Origin: Leptolyngbya sp. FACHB-8
Lineage (GTDB): Bacteria > Cyanobacteriota > Cyanobacteriia > Elainellales > Elainellaceae
Direction of reading: 5' to 3'
NCBI RefSeq assembly: GCF_014695575.1
Contig: NZ_JACJOO010000032.1
Coordinates: 1-45,280 of the forward strand
DNA length: 45,280 nt
Each line of letters starts with the position of its first letter. The stretch's first letter is position 1. The notes below the pieces were generated by a model that saw only the letters and a list, made by a program, of their open reading frames with translations, was not told the origin of the DNA and did not search any database. Positions 7,845 to 16,605 of the stretch are shown piece after piece. The translations under genes and the position numbers were made by a program.

Positions 7845-8387
7845 ATGGAACGACTCAATCGCACAAATGATACGGTTGCAGATTCCGCAACGCTTCTGCG
7901 GTGGAACGAGCCCCAAGGTGCCGTTTTTGATGCAACCCAGACCTATCGCTATACCCTGTGGCGGTGCTGGAACCCTGAAGCTCCAAGCATTGCGTTCATT
8001 ATGCTGAACCCCAGTACAGCGGACGCTGCGAAGGATGACCCTACCATTCGTAGTTGTCGCCAGTTCGCAAAGGTTTGGGACTATGGCAGTGTTGAAATTG
8101 TCAATTTATTTGCGTATCGAGCCACATTACCGCGAGATTTACGATGCAGTTTGCAGCCTATTGGAGATGACAACGACCGATACATCCTGGAGGCCGTAGA
8201 GTCTGCTGCAAAAGTGGTGGTGGCCTGGGGAAATTGGAGGAGCTGGTTGGGGCGCGATCGCACCCTCCTTAATCTTCTTTCCTCAACGCCTCTGCACTGT
8301 CTTGGGGTCAATCAATCGGCGCAACCTCGTCACCCACTCTACGTTAAGCGCGATACGAGGTTGCAACAGTTTATCCGAAAAGAATAA
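7845..8387 (+). CDS. DUF1643 family protein
   Basis: A 180-residue cytosolic protein of the DUF1643 family, whose function is not known. The family hallmark is present at about 51-72: FIMLNPSTADA, followed by DDPTIRSCRQFA. Further on come VEIVNLFAYRAT and VVVAWGNWR, the usual second block. Homologues occur both on chromosomes and on phages and plasmids. Here the composition and the internal GCGATCGC site match the host. A palindromic repeat (8429-8535) fills the gap to the convergent M48 gene. Confidence 0.9.
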   Translation: MERLNRTNDTVADSATLLRWNEPQGAVFDATQTYRYTLWRCWNPEAPSIAFIMLNPSTADAAKDDPTIRSCRQFAKVWDYGSVEIVNLFAYRATLPRDLRCSLQPIGDDNDRYILEAVESAAKVVVAWGNWRSWLGRDRTLLNLLSSTPLHCLGVNQSAQPRHPLYVKRDTRLQQFIRKE

Positions 8388-8428
8388 ATGCTTGGAACTT
8401 GAAACCTACAGTTTCATGCCTCAAACAT

Positions 8429-8535
8429 TTAGGAGGTTTCTGCATAAGAATTTACCCAGGATGTTGGTGCTTTGCCCGCGAAGCGGGCAAAGCACCAACA
8501 TCCTGGGGGTAATTTCATTACTGGAAATCTCCTTA
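8429..8535. repeat. Palindromic repeat, family A copy 2
   Basis: Same layout as 4-110: a 53-nt core (8455-8507) with 25-nt arms and a GAA loop. The arms carry G and C where copy 1 has A and T, so pairing is kept. Its last three bases (TTA at 8533-8535) are the stop codon of the M48 gene on the minus strand. Confidence 0.93.
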
Positions 8536-10476
8536 TCCCTTCTGCCAGGGTGTCGAATCTAGAAATGGTGGAATCGGACAATCCATCGCGATCACTAAAA
8601 CTCGAAGGAGCTCGCCTTCTTGGATGGTGACTTTGTTATCGACCAAAACGGTGTGAGCGCAGGCATCGATGATGGCTTGCTTGAGCTTCGGTGCGGCCTG
8701 GCCCAGCTTCTTCAGGCTTTGACTAATAGCCTGGAGGTCGGCTTTGACAGGCCCACTAGGCATTTCCTGGCTGCTGACGCCGGGTAAGCGATATAGGCCC
8801 GAGCGGAAGGCATAATCAATCTGATCCGACGTTGTATGTCCGACCCGGGCCAGGGCTGAGAGGATGGTCAGGCAGTCCTTCCAGAGAGGGCCAATGGTGG
8901 TAATTTCGGGGCCGGGTTCCTGATTTTGGGAGAAGAAGGATTTGAGGCGACGGTGGAGTACGACTTGTAGGCTGTACTCGGCCAGGGTGACCCGCTGATC
9001 CATTTGCACCAGGGCTTGCACCTGTTTCAGGAAGCGGCTGCATTGCTCGGCGGAGGTCTCCCGCAAAGCGGGAATGGTGAGCTCGATCAGGGGCAGACGG
9101 AAGCGAGGGTCTAGTTTTTGGAGGTCAGGTTGGAGGCGTAGGGCTTGCTCCACAACATCGGGCAATTCCGTTTGCTTGAGAAAGGCGATTTGGCGATCGC
9201 GTACCCCCTGATCCTGCCCATCTAACAATAGACCGTAGACGATCGCCAGAGCTCCCTCTCGCTGGTGAGCTGCTGTATGAACTGATTCTGGCAACTTCGC
9301 GAGCAATGCCTTGGCATAGATGAGATGTCCCTCGGTTGCCGTACCAATGGAGGCGACGACCTCCTCAGGGGTCACCTTAATTTCCTTTGTTGCAGAAGGT
9401 GTTCCTCCCTGGAAACCCATTGCTGCGCCTCCAGCCATCCCCGACAGGCTGCCGCTTCTGGGCATAGCCGTTGTGGATTCGGAGAACGTCGATACTTTGC
9501 CTGCTAACCCCTCTAATCGCCGAATCCGGGTTTTGAGGGCGGGATGCGTGGCAAAGGCTTCGCCAAAGAAATTGAGCTTAAGAGCTTCGCCGAAAAAGAG
9601 GTGGCTGGCCTGCTCTGCCTTAGGGGATTGAATCAACGAGCCACTATGCCCCAATCCGCCGATTTTACGCAGCGCTCCAGCAATGCCGTGAGGATTGCGT
9701 GTGAACTGCACTGCCGAGGCATCCGCCAAAAATTCTCGTTGGCGCGAGACGGCCGACTTAATGAGACGGCCGCAGAGCAGCCCAATCATGCCCACCGCGA
9801 TCATGGCAAAACCGGCTACTGCTAGCTGATTCCCCCCTTTATCGGATCGGGAGTGTCCCGACCCTTCCAGTAGCAGGCGTCCCGCCAGGTAGATCAACAA
9901 AATTCCCTGTAACACCCCCATGAGCCGCAGGTTGAGGCGCATGTCACCATTCAGAATGTGGCTGAATTCGTGGGCAATGACCCCTTGCAATTCATCCCGG
10001 CTGAGTTGATCCAGGCAGCCCTGGGTAATTCCAATGACGGCATCGTTGGTTGTAAAGCCAGCGGCGAAGGCATTGATACTGCGTTCCTGCGGGAGGAGAT
10101 AGACGGCTGGAACGGAGACTCCAGCGGCGATCGCCATCTCTTCCACAACATTCAACAACTGCTGTTCGGCTTCATTCGGAACACCCGTTGCACCAAGGCG
10201 ATGTCCCCCTAACCCTTCTGCAACAACCCGTCCCCCTCCTCGCAGGGCGATGAGCTTGGATATGCTACCCGCTCCCACAAAGAGCATGACGCCAAAGCTG
10301 ACCAGGACGAGGATGCCAGGCTGCCAGGTGAGCCGACGGAATAACGCGATTGTAGAGGCCAGGTAGAATAGCCCGATCATGCCGAGGAGGGCGATCGCAA
10401 ATAGCACCAGCAGGTACAGCGTATTTTGCCGCGCCTGATCCTGATGCTCGAAGAAATTTAGGGTGGATTGTTGCAT
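8533..10476 (-). CDS. M48 (HtpX-like) membrane metalloprotease with long C-terminal extension
   Basis: Zinc protease in the cytoplasmic membrane, likely for membrane-protein quality control. It has 647 residues from the ATG at 10476. Two N-terminal helices (about 20-42 and 52-70) precede the catalytic motif HEFSH (169-173). Two further helices (about 180-197 and 210-232) follow, and the third ligand lies in REFLADA (about 245). HtpX proteins are about 290 residues; here about 300 further residues (from roughly 345) form an unrecognised helical region. It lies downstream of lemA in the same direction, a common pairing. No clear ribosome site precedes the ATG. A second, nearly identical copy of the 5' end lies just upstream. 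Confidence 0.9.
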   Translation of the reverse strand: MQQSTLNFFEHQDQARQNTLYLLVLFAIALLGMIGLFYLASTIALFRRLTWQPGILVLVSFGVMLFVGAGSISKLIALRGGGRVVAEGLGGHRLGATGVPNEAEQQLLNVVEEMAIAAGVSVPAVYLLPQERSINAFAAGFTTNDAVIGITQGCLDQLSRDELQGVIAHEFSHILNGDMRLNLRLMGVLQGILLIYLAGRLLLEGSGHSRSDKGGNQLAVAGFAMIAVGMIGLLCGRLIKSAVSRQREFLADASAVQFTRNPHGIAGALRKIGGLGHSGSLIQSPKAEQASHLFFGEALKLNFFGEAFATHPALKTRIRRLEGLAGKVSTFSESTTAMPRSGSLSGMAGGAAMGFQGGTPSATKEIKVTPEEVVASIGTATEGHLIYAKALLAKLPESVHTAAHQREGALAIVYGLLLDGQDQGVRDRQIAFLKQTELPDVVEQALRLQPDLQKLDPRFRLPLIELTIPALRETSAEQCSRFLKQVQALVQMDQRVTLAEYSLQVVLHRRLKSFFSQNQEPGPEITTIGPLWKDCLTILSALARVGHTTSDQIDYAFRSGLYRLPGVSSQEMPSGPVKADLQAISQSLKKLGQAAPKLKQAIIDACAHTVLVDNKVTIQEGELLRVLVIAMDCPIPPFLDSTPWQKG

Positions 10477-10578
10477 CAGCGTAAGAGGTATATAGGTTGA
10501 GTTTTTGGTGGTGTAGCACAGCAAAAACTCAACCTTTAAAGAAATTTAGGGTGGCTTGTTGCACCAGCGTAAGAGGTA
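10451..10578. repeat. Direct repeat of the M48 gene start flanking a palindrome
   Basis: The 40-nt segment 10451-10490 recurs at 10539-10578 with two mismatches. Between them lies a palindrome (10494-10535, arms AGGTTGAGTTTTT). The outer copy, read on the minus strand, encodes GTG plus ten codons (VQQATLNFFKG, then stop), nearly the same as the real N-terminus MQQSTLNFF. Confidence 0.85.
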
Positions 10579-10583
10579 AAAAG

Positions 10584-10620
10584 GTTTCATATTTGTGCGC
10601 TAGGCGCACGAACATGAAAC
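10584..10620. repeat. Hairpin after lemA
   Basis: 17-nt arms (GTTTCAT to GTGCGC) around a TAG loop, with two mismatches, begin 2 nt after the lemA stop. It may cap the 3' end of lemA mRNA or be part of the repeat insertion next to it. No T-run follows on the minus strand. Confidence 0.75.
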
Positions 10621-10622
10621 GT

Positions 10623-11210
10623 CTAGAACGAAATTCGAGGGACTTCTTTGACTTCGGGTGCAGATTCCTCAAGCAGTTGAGCAGCCTGGAAATTAAAGGC
10701 ATTTGCAATCAAATTGCTGGGGAAGACTTCGCGCTTTGTGTTGTAGAGGGTAACCGCGTCGTTAAACGCTTGACGTGCAAAGGAAATTTTGTTTTCGGTA
10801 GAGCGCAGCTCTTCCATCAACTCGCTCATATTTTGGTTGGCCTTCAGGTCGGGATAGGCTTCCGACAACACCATCAGACGGCCTAATGCTCCTGTCAGTA
10901 AACCTTCAGCCTGGCCCAATTGTTCCATCGCTCGGGGGTCACCGGGAGCCTGGGATGCCCGTTGTGTGGCTGTAACGGCTGCATTTCGGGCCGTGATAAC
11001 GGCTTCTAGCGTCTCGCGCTCGTGTTTCATGTAGCCTTTGACCGTTTCCACCAGGTTGGGAATCAGGTCATGCCGCCGCCGCAATTGCACATCGATTTGG
11101 GCGTAGGCGTTACCATACCGATTCTTGTAAGTGACCAGTCGGTTATAGGAATCGATGATGATATAACCAACCACCAGCACAATTACTACCAGGGCAATGA
11201 ATAAGCCCAT
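10623..11210 (-). CDS. lemA: LemA family membrane protein
   Basis: A 195-residue protein with one N-terminal membrane helix (about 3-21) and a long helical bundle. Family features are visible: NRLVTYKNRYGNAYAQIDVQ, then RRHDLIPNLVETVKGY (about 44-60), AYPDLKANQNM (about 118-128) and a C-terminal YNTKREVFPSNLIANAF. The molecular role is unknown. LemA genes often sit beside M48 or HtpX-like proteases, as here. AAGGTGAG stands before the ATG. The M48 gene follows in the same direction after about 145 bp holding two palindromes. Confidence 0.95.
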   Translation of the reverse strand: MGLFIALVVIVLVVGYIIIDSYNRLVTYKNRYGNAYAQIDVQLRRRHDLIPNLVETVKGYMKHERETLEAVITARNAAVTATQRASQAPGDPRAMEQLGQAEGLLTGALGRLMVLSEAYPDLKANQNMSELMEELRSTENKISFARQAFNDAVTLYNTKREVFPSNLIANAFNFQAAQLLEESAPEVKEVPRISF

Positions 11211-11559
11211 GTTGTCTCACCTTAAAGAACATACTTCAGCGGCTCATCGCCCAGGTCGCTTGGTGATATGTCTGGGGATAGATGCCATTTTTGCAACTCA
11301 ATCCTAACCGCGCCTTTTTTGGAAAGGTTTATTGTTAAGCTTTGCTATCACCAACTTTAGTTAATCTTCATGATTTTCTAGAAGAATTCCGGGCCACTAA
11401 ATTGGAAAGCCTTAACCCTGCGTGATTTCCGCGCTTATCAAACAAAACTTTATCCAAATTACGAACTTTAAACACCCCTTACAAAGGCGATCCGGGAGTT
11501 AAGGGAAACTACCCGAAGAAAGGATTAGACAACTATTTCCCTTTCCCTTTTCTACCCAA
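11211..11559. other. Divergent intergenic region, no gene seen
   Basis: This 349-bp stretch separates lemA (minus) and the 90-residue gene (plus). It is A+T-rich toward the right and must hold both promoters. I see no hairpin, repeat or RNA gene in it. Confidence 0.5.
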
Positions 11560-11832
11560 ATGGATACATCCGCGATTGATACGCTCACGGCCAAGCTCAT
11601 CCATATTATTAAGACGCGTGATCCAGATAAAGTTCGTTTTTGGGCGGATCAGCTTGATCGTCAAAAGAATCAGTTTTTAGTGGCTCAAATTATTGCCCGT
11701 GTGGATCGATCGCTGCAAAAAACGGATCGAGAGTTAAGGGGATGGTTTCGAGATATTTATTGTGCCAACTACTCCCCTGAGCTCAAAAAACTATGGCTGG
11801 ATTTTGTGGATCTTTGTGGCCTAAGTCTATAG
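11560..11832 (+). CDS. Small conserved-looking protein, unknown
   Basis: A 90-residue soluble protein that I do not recognise. It is helical and charged, with no membrane helix. Notable segments are VRFWADQLDRQKNQFLVAQI and WFRDIYCANYSPELKKLWLDF. It ends 13 bp before the first pentapeptide gene, so it is likely co-transcribed with it. Codon use looks like the neighbours. It is listed as real because of the tight spacing and full-length frame. Confidence 0.7.
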   Translation: MDTSAIDTLTAKLIHIIKTRDPDKVRFWADQLDRQKNQFLVAQIIARVDRSLQKTDRELRGWFRDIYCANYSPELKKLWLDFVDLCGLSL

Positions 11833-11845
11833 GAACACCGCCGTT

Positions 11846-12640
11846 ATGAGCATCACAGATTCGTCTCCCCTAGGGCGCATTTTCCAGGGGGTAGAAGCCT
11901 GGAATGACTGGCGGAAAAATCATTCCGCTCCGCCTGATTTGGAAGATGTGATATTGGTTCAGGCAGATCTCGCCAGAGCCAATCTGCGGGATGTCAACCT
12001 AAGTGGTGCCATACTGACCCAGGCCAACTTGCAGAGAGCAGATTTGTGCAACAGCATTTTGCTGAATGCCAGGTTGGAGCGAGCCCACTTACAGGGCGCT
12101 AACCTCAGCAACGCCTACCTGAGTGAAGCGCGACTGGAAGATGCTGATTTAACCCATGCCAATCTGGTAGGAGCGCTCTTGCTGGAAGCCTGCTGTCGCA
12201 AAACGATGTTAGTAGGAGCGGATTTGCGAGGAGCGATTGCCCACCGCAGCGACTTCATCCAGGCAAATCTTATTGGGGCAGTCCTGCGAGGGACTGACCT
12301 GAGCGAAGCTACGTTGATTGGAGCACTGCTGATTAAAGCGAATCTGTCCGGTGCGTTGCTACAAGGAGCCAATCTGAGTCTGGCGGATTTGAGTCGTGCC
12401 AATCTGGCAGGGGCCAATCTGGCAGGGGCCAACCTGAGCGGCGCAACCTTGAGTGAAGCAAATCTGCAGCATGCCAACCTTACAGGGGCCAACCTTAACG
12501 GTGCGTCGCTGGAAGGGGCAGATCTCGGTAACGCCATTCTGTTGGGTGTCACTCTAGACAACGCTCAACTCACTGAGGCTATTCTTGCTCCCGATCTGGA
12601 TGTACCGGAGCTTCAGCTATCCGATTTTGATTTGGGGTAA
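11846..12640 (+). CDS. Pentapeptide-repeat protein 1
   Basis: A 264-residue protein. After a leader containing GVEAWNDWRKNH (about 15-26) it is almost wholly made of A(D/N)LXX pentapeptides (about 40-255), which fold as a right-handed quadrilateral beta-helix. There is no signal peptide, so it should be cytosolic. The biochemical role of most cyanobacterial members is unknown. It is a paralogue of the next gene: both begin with G-V-x-x-W-N-x-W-R. A few repeats are repeated exactly (LAGANLAGANLSGA), which suggests recent expansion. Confidence 0.95.
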   Translation: MSITDSSPLGRIFQGVEAWNDWRKNHSAPPDLEDVILVQADLARANLRDVNLSGAILTQANLQRADLCNSILLNARLERAHLQGANLSNAYLSEARLEDADLTHANLVGALLLEACCRKTMLVGADLRGAIAHRSDFIQANLIGAVLRGTDLSEATLIGALLIKANLSGALLQGANLSLADLSRANLAGANLAGANLSGATLSEANLQHANLTGANLNGASLEGADLGNAILLGVTLDNAQLTEAILAPDLDVPELQLSDFDLG

Positions 12641-12741
12641 GGGCTTCCTAACCTATGGAGGTTCGGCTCTGATATTCCTCCGGGAATCACCCTTTTTCCT
12701 CAATTTTTTATTCTCCTTTAGCGTGTTTCCCTACCTGAACT

Positions 12742-13653
12742 ATGGCTGATCAAGAAATGCTGGCGCTCCTGCGTAAAGGAGTGGATTCCTGGAATGAATG
12801 GCGACAAACGCACCTGGTGAAGCAGGGTATCAAACCCAACTTCACGGGGGCGAACCTGGAAGGTCAAGATCTGGCGGGGGCGGTGTTCATCAAAGCCAAT
12901 ATGACGGGGGTGAATTTGCGGCGATCGCTACTCACCAAGAGCGATCTAAGCCAGGCTACGCTTATCGAAGCTCAATTGAGCCGCAGCGACCTGCGTTGGA
13001 GCCATTTGGAAGCGGCTGATTTACAGCGGGCCGACCTGCGCAATGCTGACCTCAGCGAAGCTAATCTGACTGATGCCATTCTGATTCGGGCTGTCTTAGG
13101 AAAAGCCCGGCTCAAGCAGTGCAAGTTGTTACGCAGCAACCTGCATCGTGCCGATTTACGTGCAGCTGACCTAGTGCAGGCACGGCTCAACCAGGCTGAT
13201 CTGACTCAGGCTGATCTGCGGAGTGCTGACCTGCGACAGGCTAATTTCGAAGGGGCTATTTTAGAGGGGGCTGACCTTTCTCTGTCAGATCTCGATGGCG
13301 TAAACTTTCAAGGAGCCAACCTTCAGGGGGCAAACCTCTGTGGTGCAAATCTTAACCGCGCTAATTTAGTGAGAGCGAACCTAACAGGAGCTAATCTGGA
13401 AACTGCATTTCTCTCCCAGGCAAATTTGACCCGAGCCCAAGTGAAGGGGACTTGCTTTAAACAGGCTGATCTCTGGGCTGCTATCCTGACCGATACCCGG
13501 CTTGAGGAAGCCGTATTGGAAGATGCTAATTTGGCTGCGGCGATTTTGCCCCAGGGGTACAACTGGTATCCTCGGCCTACAACTGAAGATACGGCTGAGT
13601 GGTTGGATGACACGGAACTGCCAACGGTGGAGTATACCTATCCATCCAGTTGA
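12742..13653 (+). CDS. Pentapeptide-repeat protein 2
   Basis: A 303-residue paralogue of the previous gene, about 100 bp downstream. The leader LLRKGVDSWNEWRQTH (about 8-23) matches that of protein 1. Pentapeptides run from about 33 to 275, with LQGANLCGANLNRANLVRA as the most regular part. A short acidic tail follows (WLDDTELPTVEY). The shared leader is known from other cyanobacterial pentapeptide proteins but has no assigned function. Probably cytosolic. Confidence 0.95.
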   Translation: MADQEMLALLRKGVDSWNEWRQTHLVKQGIKPNFTGANLEGQDLAGAVFIKANMTGVNLRRSLLTKSDLSQATLIEAQLSRSDLRWSHLEAADLQRADLRNADLSEANLTDAILIRAVLGKARLKQCKLLRSNLHRADLRAADLVQARLNQADLTQADLRSADLRQANFEGAILEGADLSLSDLDGVNFQGANLQGANLCGANLNRANLVRANLTGANLETAFLSQANLTRAQVKGTCFKQADLWAAILTDTRLEEAVLEDANLAAAILPQGYNWYPRPTTEDTAEWLDDTELPTVEYTYPSS

Positions 13654-13772
13654 GTCCTGGGTTTCGTTCTATGGTTGAAGGGGGCGCATTGCCTCCTCTT
13701 CAACTATGGCGAGGGCGAGAAGTATAGATGGTTGGTCGTGGATTTTCTAAGTACGTGTTAGCTGACCTCTAA

Positions 13773-13807
13773 AGAAACCCGGTGGTTCTAAAAACCACCG
13801 GGTTTCT
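13773..13807. terminator. Hairpin between convergent genes
   Basis: AGAAACCCGGTGGTT and its complement around a CTAAA loop. It resembles the hairpins at 23303 and 26119, which share the centre TTCTAAAAA. It lies between the second pentapeptide gene and the DUF3143 gene and may stop both transcripts. Confidence 0.7.
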
Positions 13808-13853
13808 GAGCTTAAGCGCCCAACAAAGTGAATTTTGAAGTGTGAAAGCCGAA

Positions 13854-14126
13854 TTAGGGTCCAGAGAAGATAACGTCATCTAAGTCTTTACGGCTGAGGG
13901 AGTATTTGAACGTCCGTACAATATCTCGGCCGTCTTCTCCAGCGTTGATATAGCGCACTAGGAAGGCGTCTGTATCCATAACAATTTCGGCTTCCCAGGT
14001 CGGCATTTGCACATGCCAGCGGTTGGGTTCTTCACTGTCGCGCTGGCAACCCTGAATGGAGAGCCAGTGTTCGACTTCGGGCAGCGGATGGTTATAGATC
14101 GGAGTCTCAGGAGGAGGAAGTGCCAT
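13854..14126 (-). CDS. DUF3143 family protein
   Basis: A 90-residue protein of the cyanobacterial and plastid DUF3143 family, function unknown. Features are a Pro-rich start (LPPPETPIYNHPLP), then VEHWLSIQGC and a strand-rich core WHVQMPTWEAEIVMDTDAFLVRY, ending with YSLSRKDLDDVIFSGP. Its start lies 10 bp after the stop of the J-domain gene, so the two form an operon; this pairing recurs in cyanobacteria as far as I recall. Confidence 0.85.
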   Translation of the reverse strand: MALPPPETPIYNHPLPEVEHWLSIQGCQRDSEEPNRWHVQMPTWEAEIVMDTDAFLVRYINAGEDGRDIVRTFKYSLSRKDLDDVIFSGP

Positions 14127-14136
14127 CAGAAAATGG

Positions 14137-14808
14137 TTACGTCAAGTGCAAAGGGTTAGGGAAGGGGACTGAGGGCCGCACCGGAGGAGAGGGCTGGGCC
14201 TTTCCTACTGGGGGCAATTCTTCTGGATAATTAGGGTCAGACGGCATTTCCGCTGGTGGGTCTACTGGGGTTTCTAGAGGGGGAGCGATGGCCGGTGGTT
14301 CTGGATTAGGCGTCACCTTCTCAATTACCTGGCGCACAGGTTCAGGCACAGGAATCTGCTGCAAAGTTTGAATGGCGTTATCTCCTCGGGTTAGCCCGAG
14401 GGTAACGACCAGCAGAAGGCATCCCAAAAATGTGACACCTAGCATGAACAGGGCAAAGATTTCCCCAGCGGAGAGGGGGCGATCGCTTGGGTCTAAATAT
14501 GCCGACGACCGAGGACGCCGTCCCTCGGGGGGGTGCTGATTCAGAGGAATCTCAGGGCGCATCACCCGCACCCGTGAGTACCCATTCCGCAAATCATAAG
14601 TCGCCCGACGTTCGGGGTTGCAGAGGGTGGCGTAGGCTTCGTTTAATTCTTGAAATTTTTCCGTTGCCTCAGCAGCAGGTAGCTGCGTGGTGTCCGGATG
14701 ATAGAGCTTGCTCAACTCACGGTAAGCTCGCCGGATGTCTTGCACCGACGCTCCCGGAGTGACCCCCAACAAATCATAGTACGTGGAACTCGGCTTGACC
14801 TCCGACAC
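14137..14808 (-). CDS. Membrane-anchored J-domain protein
   Basis: A 223-residue Hsp40-type co-chaperone. The J-domain occupies about 8-75, with YYDLLGVTPGAS and the HPD motif (YHPDTT) that stimulates Hsp70 ATPase. A charged linker is followed by one membrane helix (about 117-138) and a Pro-rich tail. With one helix, the J-domain would sit on the cytoplasmic side and recruit DnaK to the membrane. There is no Gly/Phe or zinc-finger region, so it is a type III member. Operon with the DUF3143 gene. Confidence 0.93.
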   Translation of the reverse strand: MSEVKPSSTYYDLLGVTPGASVQDIRRAYRELSKLYHPDTTQLPAAEATEKFQELNEAYATLCNPERRATYDLRNGYSRVRVMRPEIPLNQHPPEGRRPRSSAYLDPSDRPLSAGEIFALFMLGVTFLGCLLLVVTLGLTRGDNAIQTLQQIPVPEPVRQVIEKVTPNPEPPAIAPPLETPVDPPAEMPSDPNYPEELPPVGKAQPSPPVRPSVPFPNPLHLT

Positions 14809-15059
14809 GCGCCAACCTCCAGGGCGTCAACAAAGTCCTTAAACGGAGCATTTCGCTATTTTAACTGGGATTCTGGCGTTCCCTGCAAAATACCTTCGCT
14901 GGACCCATTGAACCCCTTTTTGTTATCTATTGCTCAATTTTCTGAGAAACAGGCACTAGATTACCTACAGCTTTTGTGGGGTGGGCATCTTGCCTGCCCG
15001 TTTGGGCCAGATCCCACCCCACTCTTGCATTTATTCTAAAGCCGCTTGTCAGGAAGATC

Positions 15060-15884
15060 TCAAGCGGGCTGATACATTCCACCCCGAGTCAGGCGGATTT
15101 GCGCCAGGGTGAAGACGACGGGGATGACACGGGCATAGTTGGTGGCGATCGCCCGCCATCCCAAATCTGCAAACAGCCATACCCATAGTGCGGGGCCGAG
15201 GAAGGCGAAGACCGAACGGACCGCTCCATAACGGGCGGCACTGAGGCTCATGGTGCGGTAAGCACTCTGGGCGGCAACTTGAGTGGCGATCGCCCCTGCT
15301 TCTACTGCCTGTCGGGCCACTTGATAGGTGGCGACGTGCAGCATGAATTGCCGCGCCATCTGTTGCAACAACCAGGGGCGCACCACGGAATTGATCGCTA
15401 CAACGCTTCCCCCTTTCAGGAGTAATCGGGCTGGATCAAGCTGTACTGAGGTGGGGAGCTGCTTTGCCAGCTCAGACCCTGAAACGGCTTCCTGGAGTTG
15501 CCCGTTGAGGATTCGCCGTTCTTTGGGGGGCATCTTCTCCCAGGCTCGGTGTAGAAGATGTAGAAAGATCTCAGCCTCCAAGTCTTCTGTCGAGAAAGAC
15601 TGCGAATAGGGGATCTTTAAATAGCGGCAGACTCGGGTCAGAACCTGGTGGTAGGTGAGTTTGTTCGTGTTGCCTCGGAGTACTGTTACGCCGTCTGCGG
15701 CCAGGAAACGAAAGCGTTCTTCTAACACATAAAGCCAGGTTTCGCGGTCTTGGCTACGTACATCGATGGGATCGGGGGTACACACGTAATCCAGCGGGTT
15801 GAATTGGCGGCGGAACAGGATGTCCGTTAATAGCTCTAATTCCTCGTCACTGGCCAATTCCAGGGCTGCCCTCAATTCGTCCAC
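15060..15884 (-). CDS. YaaW-like protein (UPF0174)
   Basis: A 274-residue protein whose layout resembles the YaaW/UPF0174 family: an acidic N-terminal helical start (LELASDEELELLTDILF), a central helical region with WEKMPPKERR, and a C-terminal hydrophobic part (about 205-265) ending VIPVVFTLAQIRL. Family function is unknown. The hydrophobic helices (FAFLGPALWVWLFADLGW) suggest membrane association. It stands alone, with over 700 bp of non-coding sequence upstream. The family match is by overall pattern, not by a catalytic motif. Confidence 0.65.
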   Translation of the reverse strand: MDELRAALELASDEELELLTDILFRRQFNPLDYVCTPDPIDVRSQDRETWLYVLEERFRFLAADGVTVLRGNTNKLTYHQVLTRVCRYLKIPYSQSFSTEDLEAEIFLHLLHRAWEKMPPKERRILNGQLQEAVSGSELAKQLPTSVQLDPARLLLKGGSVVAINSVVRPWLLQQMARQFMLHVATYQVARQAVEAGAIATQVAAQSAYRTMSLSAARYGAVRSVFAFLGPALWVWLFADLGWRAIATNYARVIPVVFTLAQIRLTRGGMYQPA

Positions 15885-16605
15885 GCTGGATACCTCCGAC
15901 TTTATGTCACTGTAATTTTGCTATCGATGAAATTTAATGATCAAGATCCCTATGCAAGCAGTCTAATGCAAAGCCCCTCTATTCATCGCAATTATCAGAA
16001 GTTGCTGACGGGGTTGTCTGAAAAGGTTTGGGCAAGTTTAGGCTTTGCTTGGGGACGCGTCTAACCCTGCTTGGGGGCGCGTCGCCCCCCCAAACCCCCC
16101 AACTGGGGGGACGGGCCTCTCCGTCTCTCAGTCGGGAGGTTTGGAGGGCGACGCGCCTCCAAGCTAGATCTCTGCAACCAATCCAGTATCTCAAAACGCA
16201 CCTGTCAGAGTTTTGTGCCCTCTCTGCCAAGAAAGACGAAAAACAAGGTGTGAGAGTTCACACCTTGCTGAGAGACTTCAATCAGGCTGATGAAACTAGG
16301 TTTGGATTTTGAGCCCATCGACTCAAAATCTCTTGAACAAGGCTTAGGGTGATCTGAAAGATAATTCTTCCGAAGAATACTTTGACCAACTCCACACGCC
16401 CTGTGTGGCCAAAGGCATTGATTCTTGTTAGAGAAGGCTTCGCTACCTATCGGCATCAGCAACCATCTCCCAAAAATTGCCCTTGCCGATTTGGCAAGTC
16501 CAGAGAATGCAAAACTTATGCACTCAATAGACTGCCTTATTGTGGATGGGCATCTTGCCAGACCTGGTAAAGACACCCGGCCCACAATTCTCAAATCTGC
16601 ACTCT
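15885..16605. other. Large intergenic region without a recognisable gene
   Basis: A 721-bp gap. It holds the palindromic element at 16069-16164 and a small hairpin near 16246-16268 (AAGGTGTGA and its partner). The longest open frame (16205-16594, minus) has no recognisable features and poor composition. The part nearest 16605 is the 3' side of the CO2-hydration gene. I see no RNA gene. Confidence 0.5.
16069..16164. repeat. G/C-rich palindromic repeat, family H copy 1
   Basis: Outer arms start GCTTGGGGGCGCGTCG and end CGACGCGCCTCCAAGC, with a central hairpin on GGGACGGGCCTCTCCGTC. Arms are imperfect. A shortened copy lies at 45095-45168. Confidence 0.85.

Noticed and set aside
16205-16594. 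A 129-residue minus-strand frame
   Set aside because: Composition and content look random, with no start signal or family features.
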